From Shinella zoogloeoides (lineage in GTDB: Bacteria > Pseudomonadota > Alphaproteobacteria > Rhizobiales > Rhizobiaceae), in contig NZ_CP093528.1 in the NCBI RefSeq assembly GCF_022682305.1, positions 3,175,501-3,239,500 of the forward strand: a DNA stretch of 64,000 nucleotides. The letters run 5' to 3'. Below are positions 16,612 through 26,350 of the stretch, piece by piece. The translations under genes and the position numbers were made by a program. A model generated the notes under the pieces. It did no database searches and was not told the DNA's origin. It was given only the letters and a program-made list of their open reading frames with translations. The stretch's first letter is position 1. The number at the start of each line of letters is the position of its first letter.

Positions 16612-18174
16612 TTAGAGGCCTGGCGCTTTCCACATCGCCGTGGTGACGCCCTCGTCGACGAGCTGGCGCTGCAGCGCATAGGCGCGTGCCCAGCGCTCGC
16701 CGGCCTCGTCGTAGACGGCCTTGTGATCGACGTTCGGTTCGAAGCGCCTGTCCCAGCGTACCCAGCCCTCGGCCGCCTCGACGAAATCGCGGCGAAGGCC
16801 GATGCCGATGGCGGCGGCGGCCGCGCAGCCGAGCGCCGTCGCTTCCTTGACGACGGGCGTAACGACCGGAAGGCCCGTCGCGTCGGACAGGATCTGCGAC
16901 CAGTGGGCCGATTTCGACGCGCCGGCAGCGAAGACGATCTTGTCCGGTGTCTTGCCGGAGAGCTTGAAGATGGCCGAAAGGTTGCGGGCCGCGACGATGG
17001 CGGCGTTTTCCTGCAAGGCGCGGAAGATCGCGGCCTTGCCGGATTTCTCCGGGTCGATGGACAGGTTCAGGAGCGACGGGGCCGCGTGATACCAGTTGCC
17101 GTAATGCATGACATCGGAAAAGACCGGGATGATGCCGTAGGCGCCGACGGGCACGCCCGCCGCCTTCTCCTCCAGCAGCCGGTAGGCATCGCCGCCCGGT
17201 CCCGCGGCAAGCACCTCCTCCGCGCCAAAACTGTCGCGAAACCAGCGCATGACGATGCCGACGAAGAAGCTGATCGCCTCGGCTTGGTTGAGACCGGTCA
17301 CGACATGCGGGTTGATGCGCAGGTCCATCGACGGGTCGGAGACGGAGGGGCCGACATTGACCACCTGCTGCCAGAAGGTGCCGCCGAGCACCGCGCAGTC
17401 GCCCTCGTTGACGACGCCGATGGCCGCAGCCCCGCTCTGGCAGTCGCCGCCGCCCATGACGACGGGCGTGCCGGCGGCAAGGCCGGTCTCGTCCGCCGCC
17501 TTTTCCGTGACGCGGCCGATGACCGTGCCCGGCTCGACGCTTTCGGGGAAGATGTCGTCGCGCATGCCGGCCTTCGCCATGGCCTCCGGCAGCCAGTCGC
17601 GCTTGGTCAGACTATAGAGGCCGGTCGTGCCGGCATTGGAGGGGTCGCTGGCAATGACACCGGAAAGGCGCGCCAGCACCCAGTCGGAGAGCATGCTGAT
17701 CTTGTCGATGCGGGCATAGACGTCCGGCAGGTTGCGCTTCAGCCAGAGAAGGCGCGGCAGGGCGCCGAGCGCAAAGGTTTGACCGCTCTCGGCATAGAGG
17801 TCGCGTTCGAGGCCGGGGAACTCGCGTTTGAGGTCGCGCACCTCGCTGACGGCGCGGCTGTCGACATTGGCGCAGGCCCAGATCTCTCTCCCGGCACGGT
17901 CGTAGGCGACGATGGCCTCGCGCATGCTGGTGGCGCTGACTGCGCGGATGTCAGCAGCCGAAATGCCGGCCTCGGCCATCGCCTGCCGGATCGCCCGCGA
18001 GAGCAGCGACCAATTGCCTTCCACGTCGAAATCCATGGAGCCGGGAAAGCGCGGATCGGCCTTGTGCCACCATTCGTGCTGGGCGCTGGCGATCTGGTTG
18101 CCGTTCTCGTCGAAGATGACGGCGCGGCCGCTGCCGGTGCCGGCGTCGACGGCCAGCAGATAGGAAGTCGTCAT
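16612..18174 (-). CDS. lsrK: Autoinducer-2 kinase LsrK
   Basis: FGGY-family kinase of 520 residues, close to the 530 of Escherichia coli LsrK. It phosphorylates imported AI-2 (DPD), trapping it in the cytoplasm and creating the inducer of LsrR. The N-terminal phosphate-binding motif DAGTGSGRAVIFD is at residues 10-22, and ISAVSATSMREAIV-like and NVDSRAVSEV segments follow. The late FAAGASKSAHWSQILSDATG is the usual FGGY ATP-site region. The start at 18174 lies 4 bp after the lsrR stop. The family call rests on motifs plus the surrounding complete lsr gene set. Confidence 0.92.
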   Translation of the reverse strand: MTTSYLLAVDAGTGSGRAVIFDENGNQIASAQHEWWHKADPRFPGSMDFDVEGNWSLLSRAIRQAMAEAGISAADIRAVSATSMREAIVAYDRAGREIWACANVDSRAVSEVRDLKREFPGLERDLYAESGQTFALGALPRLLWLKRNLPDVYARIDKISMLSDWVLARLSGVIASDPSNAGTTGLYSLTKRDWLPEAMAKAGMRDDIFPESVEPGTVIGRVTEKAADETGLAAGTPVVMGGGDCQSGAAAIGVVNEGDCAVLGGTFWQQVVNVGPSVSDPSMDLRINPHVVTGLNQAEAISFFVGIVMRWFRDSFGAEEVLAAGPGGDAYRLLEEKAAGVPVGAYGIIPVFSDVMHYGNWYHAAPSLLNLSIDPEKSGKAAIFRALQENAAIVAARNLSAIFKLSGKTPDKIVFAAGASKSAHWSQILSDATGLPVVTPVVKEATALGCAAAAAIGIGLRRDFVEAAEGWVRWDRRFEPNVDHKAVYDEAGERWARAYALQRQLVDEGVTTAMWKAPGL

Positions 18175-18178
18175 GGGT

Positions 18179-19126
18179 TCAGTCCTTGATCTCGATGAGG
18201 CCGGCGGCCGTCGTCTCGTCGGTGATGAGGATGCCGACGAATTTTCCGCGCAGCGCCGCATGGATGGCCTGCACCTTCTGGATGCCGCCCGCCGCCGCCA
18301 CGACCTTTTCCGCGCGCGACAGCGCCGCGAGCTTCACGCCGATCACCCGGTCGTGCAGCGGCAGGTCGAGCGGTTCGCCACGCTCGTTGTAGAACTGGCA
18401 GAGGATATCGCCGACCGCGCCCTTGCGGCGCAGCGGCTCCACCTCGTCGGGGCTGACATAGCCGGAGCGCACGACAGTGGAGGCGGCGGAAAGCTCGCCG
18501 ATGCCGACGAGCTGGTAGGTAGCGTTGAGCGCCATGTCCAGGAGATTGGCGACGGCCGGCTCCGAGGAGAGGTTGCGCGCCACGTCCGGGTCGCGCACGA
18601 CGAGCGGCGCGGGCACCAGATGCACGCCGCTGCCCCAATTGGCCGTGCGCATGCCGTCGACATAGGTGCCCACGCCACCGGTAAGGCTGACGAGGCCGAT
18701 ATTGCGCTCGTTGGCGAGATGGCCGAGCCGCTGGATGGTGTTGGATACGGTAGCGCCCCAGCCGACCGCCAGAAGGTCGTCCGTCTGCAGCCGCTGCATG
18801 AGGAACTGCGCGGCCGCCTGCCCCAGCCGGTCGCTCGGGTCCTGATCGGGAAGCTGCGGCACAACATAGGCCTCGAGCAGCCCGTAGCGCTCCTTGATCT
18901 GCCGCTCCAAGGCAAGGCACCCCTGGTAGCGCGAATTGATGCGCACCTGGATGATGCCCGAGCGCCGGCCGCTTTCGAGCAGTCGCGAGACCTTGATGCG
19001 CGACATGTTGAGCTTTTCGCCGATCTCGTTCTGCGTCAGCCCGTCGTTGTAGTAATACCAGGCGATACGGGTGAGAATCTCCTCATCCGTATCGGCGTAG
19101 CTCCATTCCCCGTTGTCCGTCGCCAT
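18179..19126 (-). CDS. lsrR: SorC/DeoR-type repressor LsrR
   Basis: Transcriptional repressor of 315 residues (317 in E. coli). The N-terminal helix-turn-helix reads RIAWYYYNDGLTQNEIGEKL and then NMSRIKVSRLLESGR, about residues 20-52. A sugar-phosphate-binding SorC effector domain follows, with VGWGATVSNTIQRL and a TGGVGTYVDGMRT loop. Phospho-AI-2 binding would release it from the divergent promoter. The start at 19126 fits the family length; an open frame up to 19303 overlaps the promoter and looks non-coding. It is the first gene of the lsrRKG unit, divergent from lsrACDB. Confidence 0.92.
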   Translation of the reverse strand: MATDNGEWSYADTDEEILTRIAWYYYNDGLTQNEIGEKLNMSRIKVSRLLESGRRSGIIQVRINSRYQGCLALERQIKERYGLLEAYVVPQLPDQDPSDRLGQAAAQFLMQRLQTDDLLAVGWGATVSNTIQRLGHLANERNIGLVSLTGGVGTYVDGMRTANWGSGVHLVPAPLVVRDPDVARNLSSEPAVANLLDMALNATYQLVGIGELSAASTVVRSGYVSPDEVEPLRRKGAVGDILCQFYNERGEPLDLPLHDRVIGVKLAALSRAEKVVAAAGGIQKVQAIHAALRGKFVGILITDETTAAGLIEIKD

Positions 19127-19179
19127 GCAAGCGGCCCTTTCGGTCGATTTCTGATCATTTGAATAACAAAAAAACTTTT

Positions 19180-19195
19180 GATACGTCAACGTATC
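19180..19195. promoter_or_regulatory. Candidate LsrR operator
   Basis: Perfect palindromic arms GATACG and CGTATC around a 4-base centre, 53 bp upstream of the lsrR start in the 240-bp lsrR/lsrA divergent region. The rest of that region is AT-rich (TGATCA occurs twice) and should hold both promoters. The operator role is inferred from symmetry and position. Confidence 0.5.
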
Positions 19196-19366
19196 CGAGC
19201 GGCGAAAAATTCTTTGCGGCCGCAATTCCTTGACTTCCGCAGATAAATCATATTTTGCAGCGCAATATCGGCCTTGTGCGGCCGCATCGTGTGATTTGAG
19301 CATATTGACGGCCTCGCATCACTATGATCACATGATTGGCACGAATTACATATGAACAGGTGCAGA

Positions 19367-20869
19367 ATGACGGGTAGCCCGGCGGCCGGGAGGGTCGCGA
19401 AGCTGACGGACATCTGGAAGTCCTACGGCGCCGTTCCGGTGCTGAAGGGCGTTTCGCTCGCCTTGCAGGCCGGGGAAGTGCACGCGCTTCTCGGCGGCAA
19501 CGGCGCCGGCAAGTCGAGCCTCATGAAGATCATGTCCGGCGTCATCCCGGCCAATTCCGGCGCCATCGAGATCAATGGCCGGCCGCTCACCCACGCCTCC
19601 CCCGCCCATGCCCAAGAACTCGGCCTCTATCTGGTTCCGCAGGAAGCCCATATCCTGCCCAACCAGAGCGTCCTCGAGAACATCTGCCTCGGCCTTGCCG
19701 CCTCGCCCAAGGCCCTGCGCCCGCGCGTCGAGCAGCTCGTCGCCGAGCTCTCCGTCTCGCTCGACCTCGACGCCCAGGCCGCTGCCCTCGAAATCGCCGA
19801 GCGGCAGATCGTCGAGATCCTGCGCGGCCTCGTGCGCGATGCACGCGTGCTGATCCTCGACGAACCGACCTCGGCGCTTACCCCCTTCGAGACGAGCGCG
19901 CTCTTCCAGCGCGTGCGCAAATTGCAGGCGCAGGGCGTCGGCATCTTCTTCATCTCGCACAAGCTGCGCGAGATCCGCGAGATCTGCGGCACGATCAGCG
20001 TGCTGCGCGATGGCGTGATCGTGCTCTCCGGCCCGCTCGACAGCTACAGCGACGCCGAGATCATCGACGCGATGAGCCGCGTGCAGATCACGGAGACCTC
20101 GGGCAAGGATCGCTCCGGCCGCAAGGTCTCGCAGATCGGCCAGCCGCGCCTCAGCGTACGCGGCCTCAGCGGCGAGGGCTTCCGCAATATCAGCCTCGAC
20201 GTCAGGGCCGGCGAGATCCTCGGCCTTGCCGGCGTCGTCGGCGCGGGGCGCACGGAATTCGCCGAAACGCTCTTCGGCCTGCGCCCCCAGACGGCGGGCA
20301 GCGTCGTCTTCGACGGCGCGGAACTGAAGAAGCGCTCGCCGCGCATCTGCATCGATCGCGGCCTCGTCTACCTGCCGGAAGACCGCCAGCAGCATGGCCT
20401 CTTCCTCGAAGCCCCGCTCTTCTGGAACGTCTCTTCCTATCTCGTGCACCGCCTGCCCTTCTTCCTGCGCCCCGGCGCGGAACGGAAGGCGTTCGACGAC
20501 TTCCGCTCCAGCATGGGCATCAAGTGCACCGGTCCCGGCCAGGAGGCGCGCGGCCTTTCGGGCGGCAACCAGCAGAAGGTGCTGCTGGCCAAGTGCCTGT
20601 CCGCCCGGCCGAAGGTGCTGATCCTCGACGAGCCGACGCGCGGCGTCGACGTCGCGGCCCGCAACGACATCTATGACCTCATCCGCAAGCTCGCCGCCGA
20701 GGGCGTCGCCATCGTCCTCATCTCCTCGGACTTCGACGAGATCGAACAGCTCGCCGACCGCGTCGAGGTCATGGCCTTCGGCCAGTCCGGCGGGGAACTG
20801 ACGGACGACATCTCGGTGGACGCCATCGCGCGCCTTGCCTTCGGCGCCTCGGAGGCCCGCCATGCTTGA
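19367..20869 (+). CDS. lsrA: AI-2 ABC transporter ATP-binding protein LsrA
   Basis: Tandem ATPase of 500 residues with two ABC domains, as in sugar CUT2 systems. Domain 1 has Walker A GGNGAGKSS (about residues 45-53), Walker B LILDEPTSAL, and the degenerate signature LEIAERQIVEIL. Domain 2 has an atypical P-loop GVVGAGRTEFAE and a good signature LSGGNQQKVLLAK, followed by LILDEPTRGVD. This asymmetry is normal for the family. An ATG at 19352 is in frame, but the one at 19367 has AGGTG at ribosome-site distance and is preferred. The end overlaps lsrC by eight bases. Confidence 0.92.
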   Translation: MTGSPAAGRVAKLTDIWKSYGAVPVLKGVSLALQAGEVHALLGGNGAGKSSLMKIMSGVIPANSGAIEINGRPLTHASPAHAQELGLYLVPQEAHILPNQSVLENICLGLAASPKALRPRVEQLVAELSVSLDLDAQAAALEIAERQIVEILRGLVRDARVLILDEPTSALTPFETSALFQRVRKLQAQGVGIFFISHKLREIREICGTISVLRDGVIVLSGPLDSYSDAEIIDAMSRVQITETSGKDRSGRKVSQIGQPRLSVRGLSGEGFRNISLDVRAGEILGLAGVVGAGRTEFAETLFGLRPQTAGSVVFDGAELKKRSPRICIDRGLVYLPEDRQQHGLFLEAPLFWNVSSYLVHRLPFFLRPGAERKAFDDFRSSMGIKCTGPGQEARGLSGGNQQKVLLAKCLSARPKVLILDEPTRGVDVAARNDIYDLIRKLAAEGVAIVLISSDFDEIEQLADRVEVMAFGQSGGELTDDISVDAIARLAFGASEARHA

Positions 20870-21893
20870 CCTTTTCGCGCGCAACCGCGTCGCAACGCTC
20901 ATTGCCGTTCTCGTCGTCGCCTATGCCGCCATCGGCGCGGCAGCGCCGGGCTATCTCTCCGGCGCGACGGCCTCGGTCGTCCTCTCCAACAGCCTCGTGC
21001 TGATGCTGATCTCGCTCGGCACGATGATCGTCATCCTGACGCGCAATATCGACGTTTCCAGCGGCTCGGTGCTCGGCCTCAGCGCCGCCGTGCTCGGCCT
21101 CTCGCTCAATGCCGGCCTCGGCCTGCCGCTCGCCATCGTCTTCTGCCTCATGACGGGGGCCGCAGCCGGCGCCTTCAACGGGCTGATGGTCGCCTATCTC
21201 GGCATTCCCTCCATCGTCGCCACGCTCGGCACGCTCGGCCTCTATCGCGGCATCATGCTCGTTCTGACCGGTGGGCGCTGGATCGAGGACCTGCCGCAGA
21301 ACCTCAAGGCGCTGGCCGGCAATCTCGGCCCCGGCTTCTCCGCGCTCACCGTCGTCGTGCTCGTTCTCGTCGTGCTTGCATGGCTCGTGCTGCGCAAAAC
21401 GCGCTTCGGCCGCTATTTCTACGCCGTCGGCGACAACCGCGCCGCCGCGCACCATCTCGGCGTACCGGTGAAGCGCGTGCAGTTCACCGCCTTCGTCGCG
21501 ACCGGCATCTGTGCCGCGCTCGCCGGTCTCGTCTTCGCCGCGCAGATCGGCTTCATTCCCAACCAGGCCGGCAACGGCATCGAGCTGAAGGCCATCGCCG
21601 TCAACGTGCTCGGCGGGGTCAGCCTGCTCGGCGGCACCGGCTCGGTCGCGGGCGTCTTTTCCGCGGTCATCTTCATCACCTCCATCGACAGCGCGCTCGT
21701 CTTCCTGAAAATCCCCGCCTACTGGAACGACTTCATCGCCGGCGCGATCCTGCTCTCGGTGCTGCTGCTCGACGGGCGCATCCGCCAGATCATCGACCGC
21801 CGCATCCGCGCCCGCCGCTATGCCGTGCACGAGCGCGGCCCCGCCCAATCCGCTGAAACGACAACGGCGCGCACCGTGGAGGCCGGCCGATGA
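20862..21893 (+). CDS. lsrC: AI-2 ABC transporter permease LsrC
   Basis: Inner-membrane permease of 343 residues (342 in E. coli LsrC) with about ten hydrophobic segments. It carries the CUT2 permease features [15 protein letters not shown] and [19 protein letters not shown]. The start at 20862 lies inside the end of lsrA, so the genes are translationally coupled. It forms the channel together with LsrD. The long arginine-rich C-terminal tail after the last helix is somewhat extended. Confidence 0.92.
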   Translation: MLDLFARNRVATLIAVLVVAYAAIGAAAPGYLSGATASVVLSNSLVLMLISLGTMIVILTRNIDVSSGSVLGLSAAVLGLSLNAGLGLPLAIVFCLMTGAAAGAFNGLMVAYLGIPSIVATLGTLGLYRGIMLVLTGGRWIEDLPQNLKALAGNLGPGFSALTVVVLVLVVLAWLVLRKTRFGRYFYAVGDNRAAAHHLGVPVKRVQFTAFVATGICAALAGLVFAAQIGFIPNQAGNGIELKAIAVNVLGGVSLLGGTGSVAGVFSAVIFITSIDSALVFLKIPAYWNDFIAGAILLSVLLLDGRIRQIIDRRIRARRYAVHERGPAQSAETTTARTVEAGR

Positions 21894-22903
21894 AGAAGCT
21901 CATCTTCCGCTGGGAAACGGCGCTCCTTGCCATGCTCGTCGCCGAACTTGCCATCTTCGGCATCGTCAATCCGCGCTTCCTCAATGTCGCGAACCTGATC
22001 TACGGCACCTCGGATTTCGTGCAGATCGGCATCGTTGCCCTGCCGCTGACCCTCGTCATCATCGCCGGCGGCATCGACGTCTCCTTCGCCTCGGTGATCG
22101 GCCTTGCCGCCATCGTCTTCGGCGTCGCCACCTTCTACGGCGTACCGCTGCCGCTCTCGATCGCGCTGGCGCTCGTTTCCGGCGCGCTCTGCGGCCTTCT
22201 TAACGCCACCGTCATTCACCTGTCGAAGATCCAGCCGCTCGTCGTCACGCTCGGCAGCCTCTATCTCTTCCAGGGTACGGCGACAGTCGCCTCCGGCCTC
22301 GTCGGCGCAGGCGGCTACGAGGGCATCGGCAACTTCCCGGAAGCCTTCAACGCCTTCGGCTATGCGGAAGTCCTCGGTCTTCCGGCCCCGTTCGCGCTGT
22401 TCCTCGCGCTCGCCTTCGTGCTGGTCGTGCTCCTGCACTTCACCCGCTTCGGCCGCGCCGTGTTCCTTTCGGGCCAGTCGGAAAGCGCGGCGCGCTTCGC
22501 CGGCATCCCGGTCGCCCGCGTGCAGACTGTCACCTATGTCATCACGGGCGCCGCGGCCGCCATCGCCGGCCTCGTCATGTCGGCCTATTTCGGCTCGGCC
22601 CGTGTCGACCTCGGCTCGGCGACGCTGCTGCCCGCCGTCACGGCGGCAGTGCTCGGCGGCGCCTCCATCTATGGCGGCCAGGGATCCATCCTCGGCACCC
22701 TGATCGCCACCTTCGTCATCGGCTACCTGCAACAGGGTTTGCAGGCGGCCGGCGTACCCAGCCAGATTTCCAGCGCACTTTCGGGAGGGTTGCTGGTTAT
22801 CGCGGTCGCATTGCGCCACGGAAGCGCAATGCTGGCCGATTTCATCGCCGTCGCCCGGCAAAGAAGACAGAACCGGGTGGCAGTCACTTCAGGAGGAGAA
22901 TGA
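21890..22903 (+). CDS. lsrD: AI-2 ABC transporter permease LsrD
   Basis: Second permease of the AI-2 transporter, 337 residues. It shows [21 protein letters not shown] and [21 protein letters not shown], the same landmark positions as LsrC. The ATG overlaps the lsrC stop (ATGA) and its own stop overlaps the region just before lsrB, so lsrACDB is one tightly packed transcript. E. coli LsrD has 330 residues. Confidence 0.92.
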   Translation: MKKLIFRWETALLAMLVAELAIFGIVNPRFLNVANLIYGTSDFVQIGIVALPLTLVIIAGGIDVSFASVIGLAAIVFGVATFYGVPLPLSIALALVSGALCGLLNATVIHLSKIQPLVVTLGSLYLFQGTATVASGLVGAGGYEGIGNFPEAFNAFGYAEVLGLPAPFALFLALAFVLVVLLHFTRFGRAVFLSGQSESAARFAGIPVARVQTVTYVITGAAAAIAGLVMSAYFGSARVDLGSATLLPAVTAAVLGGASIYGGQGSILGTLIATFVIGYLQQGLQAAGVPSQISSALSGGLLVIAVALRHGSAMLADFIAVARQRRQNRVAVTSGGE

Positions 22904-22905
22904 GA

Positions 22906-23937
22906 ATGATCAAGAACATCATGAAATCCGGCGCCGTCGCCGCGGCGCTTCTCGCCGGCACCATGCTCGCCTCGGGCACGGCCCATGCCGAAAATCAGAT
23001 CGCCTTCATCCCCAAGCTGGTGGGCGTCGGCTTCTTCACGTCCGGCGGTGCCGGCGCGACGAAGGCCGGCGAAGAGCTCGGCGCGAAGGTAACCTATGAC
23101 GGCCCGACGGAGCCCAGCGTCTCCGCCCAGGTGCAGTTCATCAACAACTTCGTCAACCAGGGCTACAACGCCCTCATCGTCTCCTCCGTCTCGCCGGACG
23201 GTCTGTGCCCGGCGCTCAAGCGCGCCATGGAGCGCGGCGTGCTCGTCATGACCTGGGATAGCGATGTCAACCCCGATTGCCGCAGCTACTACATCAACCA
23301 GGGCACGCCCGAGCAGCTCGGCGGCCTGCTGGTCGACATGGCGGCGGAAGGCGTGACGAAGGAAAAGGCCAAGGTCGCCTTCTTCTATTCCAGCCCCACC
23401 GTGACCGACCAGAACGCCTGGGCGGAAGCGGCCAAGGCGAAGATCGCCAAGGAGCATCCGGGCTGGGAGATCGTCACCACCCAGTACGGCTACAACGATG
23501 CGCAGAAGTCGTTGCAGACGGCTGAAAGCATCCTCCAGACCTATCCGGACCTCGACGCGATCATCGCGCCCGACGCCAACGCCCTGCCGGCCGCAGCGCA
23601 GGCAGCGGAAAACCTGAAGCGCGCCGAGGGCGTCACCATCGTCGGCTTCTCCACGCCGAACGTCATGCGCCCCTATATCGAACGCGGCACGATCCAGCGC
23701 TTCGGCCTGTGGGACGTCACGCAGCAGGGCAAGATCTCGGTCTACGTCGCCGATCACGTCCTGAAGAACGGCCCGATGAAGGTCGGCGACAAGCTGGAAA
23801 TCCCCGGCGTCGGCACCGTCGAGGTCTCGGCCAACAAGGTACAGGGCTACGACTACGAAGCCGATGGCAACGGCATCATCCTGCTGCCGGAGCGCACCGT
23901 CTTCACCAAGGACAACATCGCCAACTTCGACTTCTGA
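22906..23937 (+). CDS. lsrB: AI-2-binding periplasmic protein LsrB
   Basis: Periplasmic receptor of 343 residues with a signal peptide ending near TAHAE. The ATG at 22906 is preferred over one at 22900 because AGGAGG is nine bases away. The six residues known to contact the R-THMF form of AI-2 in Salmonella LsrB (K35, D116, D166, Q167, P220 and A222, from memory of published structures) all have counterparts at a constant offset of two: K37, D118, D168, Q169, P222 and A224. They sit in FIPKLVG, TWDSD, VTDQNAW and IIAPDANAL. This strongly supports true AI-2 binding over a ribose-like sugar. Confidence 0.94.
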   Translation: MIKNIMKSGAVAAALLAGTMLASGTAHAENQIAFIPKLVGVGFFTSGGAGATKAGEELGAKVTYDGPTEPSVSAQVQFINNFVNQGYNALIVSSVSPDGLCPALKRAMERGVLVMTWDSDVNPDCRSYYINQGTPEQLGGLLVDMAAEGVTKEKAKVAFFYSSPTVTDQNAWAEAAKAKIAKEHPGWEIVTTQYGYNDAQKSLQTAESILQTYPDLDAIIAPDANALPAAAQAAENLKRAEGVTIVGFSTPNVMRPYIERGTIQRFGLWDVTQQGKISVYVADHVLKNGPMKVGDKLEIPGVGTVEVSANKVQGYDYEADGNGIILLPERTVFTKDNIANFDF

Positions 23938-23948
23938 TAACGCACGAA

Positions 23949-23974
23949 CGGCGGGCGGCTCCGGCTGCCCGCCG
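23949..23974 (+). terminator. Hairpin after lsrB
   Basis: Perfect 8-bp GC-rich stem CGGCGGGC / GCCCGCCG, with further pairing possible in the loop, followed by CTTTCAC. It lies in the 65-bp gap between lsrB and the aldolase gene. It may stabilise the lsrB end of the transcript or partly terminate it; it has no strong U-tract. Confidence 0.5.
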
Positions 23975-24002
23975 CTTTCACTTCAAGAACAGGACAATCC
24001 GC

Positions 24003-25253
24003 ATGAAAAGCCGCTGGAACGACGAGGACGCAGCCCGTTACGTGGAGGCCGCGCGCGCGGCCGGACAGAGCGAAGCCCTCGGCCTTCGCATCTATACCTC
24101 CCGCATCATCGGCGGCGACCCGGACCTCGTCCTGCACGGCGGCGGCAACACCTCCGTCAAGGTGACGGCGGACGGCGAAGCGCTCATGCACATCAAGGGT
24201 AGCGGCTGGGACCTCGACACGATCGAGGCGCCGGGCCTGCCGGCCGTGCGCCTTGCCCCGCTGCTCGAGGCCCGCGACGGGCCGAAACTTTCCGACCCGG
24301 ACATGGTCGCCCTGCTGCGCGCCAGCCTCATCGAGGCGGATGCGCCGAATCCGTCGGTCGAAGCGCTGCTACACGCCTTCCTGCCCTTCGCCTTCGTCGA
24401 CCATACCCACGCAACCGCTATCCTGGCGCTCGCCGACCAGCCCGACATGCGCGACACGATCAAGCGCATCTACGGCGACCGCCTTGCCTATGTGCCCTAT
24501 GTTATGCCCGGCTTCGACCTTTCCATCGTCGCCGACCGCATCTACCGCGACCATCCCGGCTGCGAGGGCCTCTGGCTGGAGAACCACGGCCTCTTCACCT
24601 TCGCCAACGACGCCCGCGCCTCCTATGAGCTGATGATCGAGTTCGTCACCATGGCGGAAGACGAGCTTGCGCGCGCCGGCGTCGCACTCACCGGCCCGCA
24701 GCAAAGCGACGGTGTGGAGGACGTGGCGCTCCGTGCTCGGCTGGAAACGGCCCTTGCCCGCGACGGCTCCCCCTTCGCCAAAGGCGTCTTCCTCGACTAC
24801 CGCTCCACCGCCGCAATCCGCGAGCATGCCGCCAAAAGCAATGTCGAGGCCATCAGCCTGCGCGGCACGGTGACGCCGGACCACGTCATCCGCATCAAAC
24901 CCTGGCCGATGGTTGTCGGCCCGGAGGCGGACGGCGACGCCATTGCCGCGGCCCTCGCCGCCTATGCCGACCGCTACAAGGCCTACTTCACGCGAAATGC
25001 CGCGCGCACCAACGAGCCGAAGCGCATGCTGGACGTCTATCCGCGCGTCGTTCTGGTCCTCGGCAAGGGCGTCTACGCCATTGGGGCGACCGCGAAGGCG
25101 GCGAAGATCGGCGGCGACCTCTGCGAACAGGCGACACGGGCCATCAACGCCGCCGAAGCCTACGGCCGCTTCACGCCCATCGGCGAGGCCGATCTCTTCG
25201 ACATGGAATACTGGTCGCTGGAACAGGCCAAACTGGCCGTCGGCGCTTCGTAG
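24003..25253 (+). CDS. Class II aldolase/adducin-domain protein in the lsr operon
   Basis: Zinc-type aldolase-fold protein of 416 residues. The metal and substrate motifs are LHGGGNTSVKV (about residues 39-50), VDHTHATAIL with the His-x-His pair, and LENHGLFTFA. The length and segments match the N-terminal aldolase part of the bifunctional rhamnulose-1-phosphate aldolase/dehydrogenase (about 700 residues), without the dehydrogenase half. In enteric bacteria the position after lsrB is held by LsrF, a class I-type thiolase acting on phospho-AI-2; no LsrF is present here. It could therefore cleave the carbon skeleton made by LsrG, or serve an unrelated sugar-phosphate step. The fold is clear but the substrate is inferred. 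Confidence 0.85.
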   Translation: MKSRWNDEDAARYVEAARAAGQSEALGLRIYTSRIIGGDPDLVLHGGGNTSVKVTADGEALMHIKGSGWDLDTIEAPGLPAVRLAPLLEARDGPKLSDPDMVALLRASLIEADAPNPSVEALLHAFLPFAFVDHTHATAILALADQPDMRDTIKRIYGDRLAYVPYVMPGFDLSIVADRIYRDHPGCEGLWLENHGLFTFANDARASYELMIEFVTMAEDELARAGVALTGPQQSDGVEDVALRARLETALARDGSPFAKGVFLDYRSTAAIREHAAKSNVEAISLRGTVTPDHVIRIKPWPMVVGPEADGDAIAAALAAYADRYKAYFTRNAARTNEPKRMLDVYPRVVLVLGKGVYAIGATAKAAKIGGDLCEQATRAINAAEAYGRFTPIGEADLFDMEYWSLEQAKLAVGAS

Positions 25254-25366
25254 CCCACGACCGTCCCAGAGCAGGCGGGGTACCCTGCCCCACCTTCAAG
25301 CCTTGCGCTGTGTTCCGCCCGCTCGACTTAATCACCTTCGAGGAAGGCGAGCGGCGCGGAGAACTA

Positions 25367-25383
25367 GGGGCCAGTCCGGCCCC
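25367..25383 (-). terminator. Hairpin after the dipeptide ABC operon
   Basis: Stem GGGGCC / GGCCCC with a 5-base loop, four bases beyond the stop codon of the last ABC ATPase gene. On the minus strand it is followed by TAGTTCT. It is short but well placed to end the leftward operon and lies between convergent genes. Confidence 0.5.
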
Positions 25384-25387
25384 CCGG

Positions 25388-26350
25388 TCAGGCCCGTGCG
25401 AGCCTGACGCGATGCCGCGGCGCGATCTCGACCAACTCTGACGCGGCCGGCACCGTGAAGACATCCGGCGCCGTGCTGCCGTCGGAGACGAAGCGGTGGC
25501 CGGCAAGCGGGGGCATGTCGGCAGAACGATCCTCCGCCGCCGACGGGTTCAGCGCGGCATCGGGATCGGGAATGGCAGCGATCAGGCGGCGGGTATAGGG
25601 GTGGGTCGGCGCTTCGAAGATCTCCCGCCAGCCGCCCTCCTCCACGACCTGACCGAAGTACATCACCAGCACCCGGTCACTCATATGCTCGACCACGCTG
25701 AGGTCGTGGCTGATCATGAGATAGGAAAGGCCGAGCTTTTCCTGAAGGTCGAGCAGCAGGTTGATGATCTGCGCGCGGATCGACACGTCGAGCGCGGAGA
25801 CCGGCTCATCCAGCACGACGATCTCCGGCTCGAGGATGAGCGCCCGGGCGATGCCGACGCGCTGGCGCTGGCCGCCGGAGAATTCGTGCGGGTAGCGGCT
25901 CGCCTGCTCGGGCGTCAGGCCGACATTCTTCAGCATCGCCTCGATGCGGCCCTCGATCTCCGAGGACGCGGTGATGCCGTGCAGGCGCAGCGGCGCGGCA
26001 AGCGAGGTGCGCACGGACTGGCGCGGATTGAGCGAGGCATAGGGATCCTGGAAGACCATCTGCACCGCCTTGGCGCGCTGCATGCGGCCCGGCCCGCCGG
26101 GGCCTGAAAGGGGCTGGCCACGATAGCGGATCGTGCCTTCCATCGGCTCCTGAAGGCCGAGGATGGAAAGCGCGGTCGTGGACTTGCCGCAACCGGATTC
26201 GCCGACGATGGACAGGCATTCGCCCTTCTCGAGCGTGAAGCTGACGCCGTTGACGGCATGCAGCATGCGCTTGCCCGCGCCGAAGAAGCCGCCGCCGGAA
26301 ATCGGAAAGCGCACATGCAGGTCGTCCACCTGCAACAGAGGGGCGGTCAT
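25388..26350 (-). CDS. Dipeptide/oligopeptide ABC transporter ATP-binding protein (DppF-type)
   Basis: ATPase of 320 residues with Walker [13 protein letters not shown], signature [15 protein letters not shown], Walker [13 protein letters not shown] and the switch segment MISHDLSV. The C-terminal oligopeptide-family extension contains [16 protein letters not shown], typical of DppF/OppF. The start at 26350 overlaps the stop of the DppD-type gene by four bases. It powers the permeases encoded upstream. The substrate of the system is not evident; the downstream-linked amidase suggests peptides or amides. Confidence 0.92.
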   Translation of the reverse strand: MTAPLLQVDDLHVRFPISGGGFFGAGKRMLHAVNGVSFTLEKGECLSIVGESGCGKSTTALSILGLQEPMEGTIRYRGQPLSGPGGPGRMQRAKAVQMVFQDPYASLNPRQSVRTSLAAPLRLHGITASSEIEGRIEAMLKNVGLTPEQASRYPHEFSGGQRQRVGIARALILEPEIVVLDEPVSALDVSIRAQIINLLLDLQEKLGLSYLMISHDLSVVEHMSDRVLVMYFGQVVEEGGWREIFEAPTHPYTRRLIAAIPDPDAALNPSAAEDRSADMPPLAGHRFVSDGSTAPDVFTVPAASELVEIAPRHRVRLARA

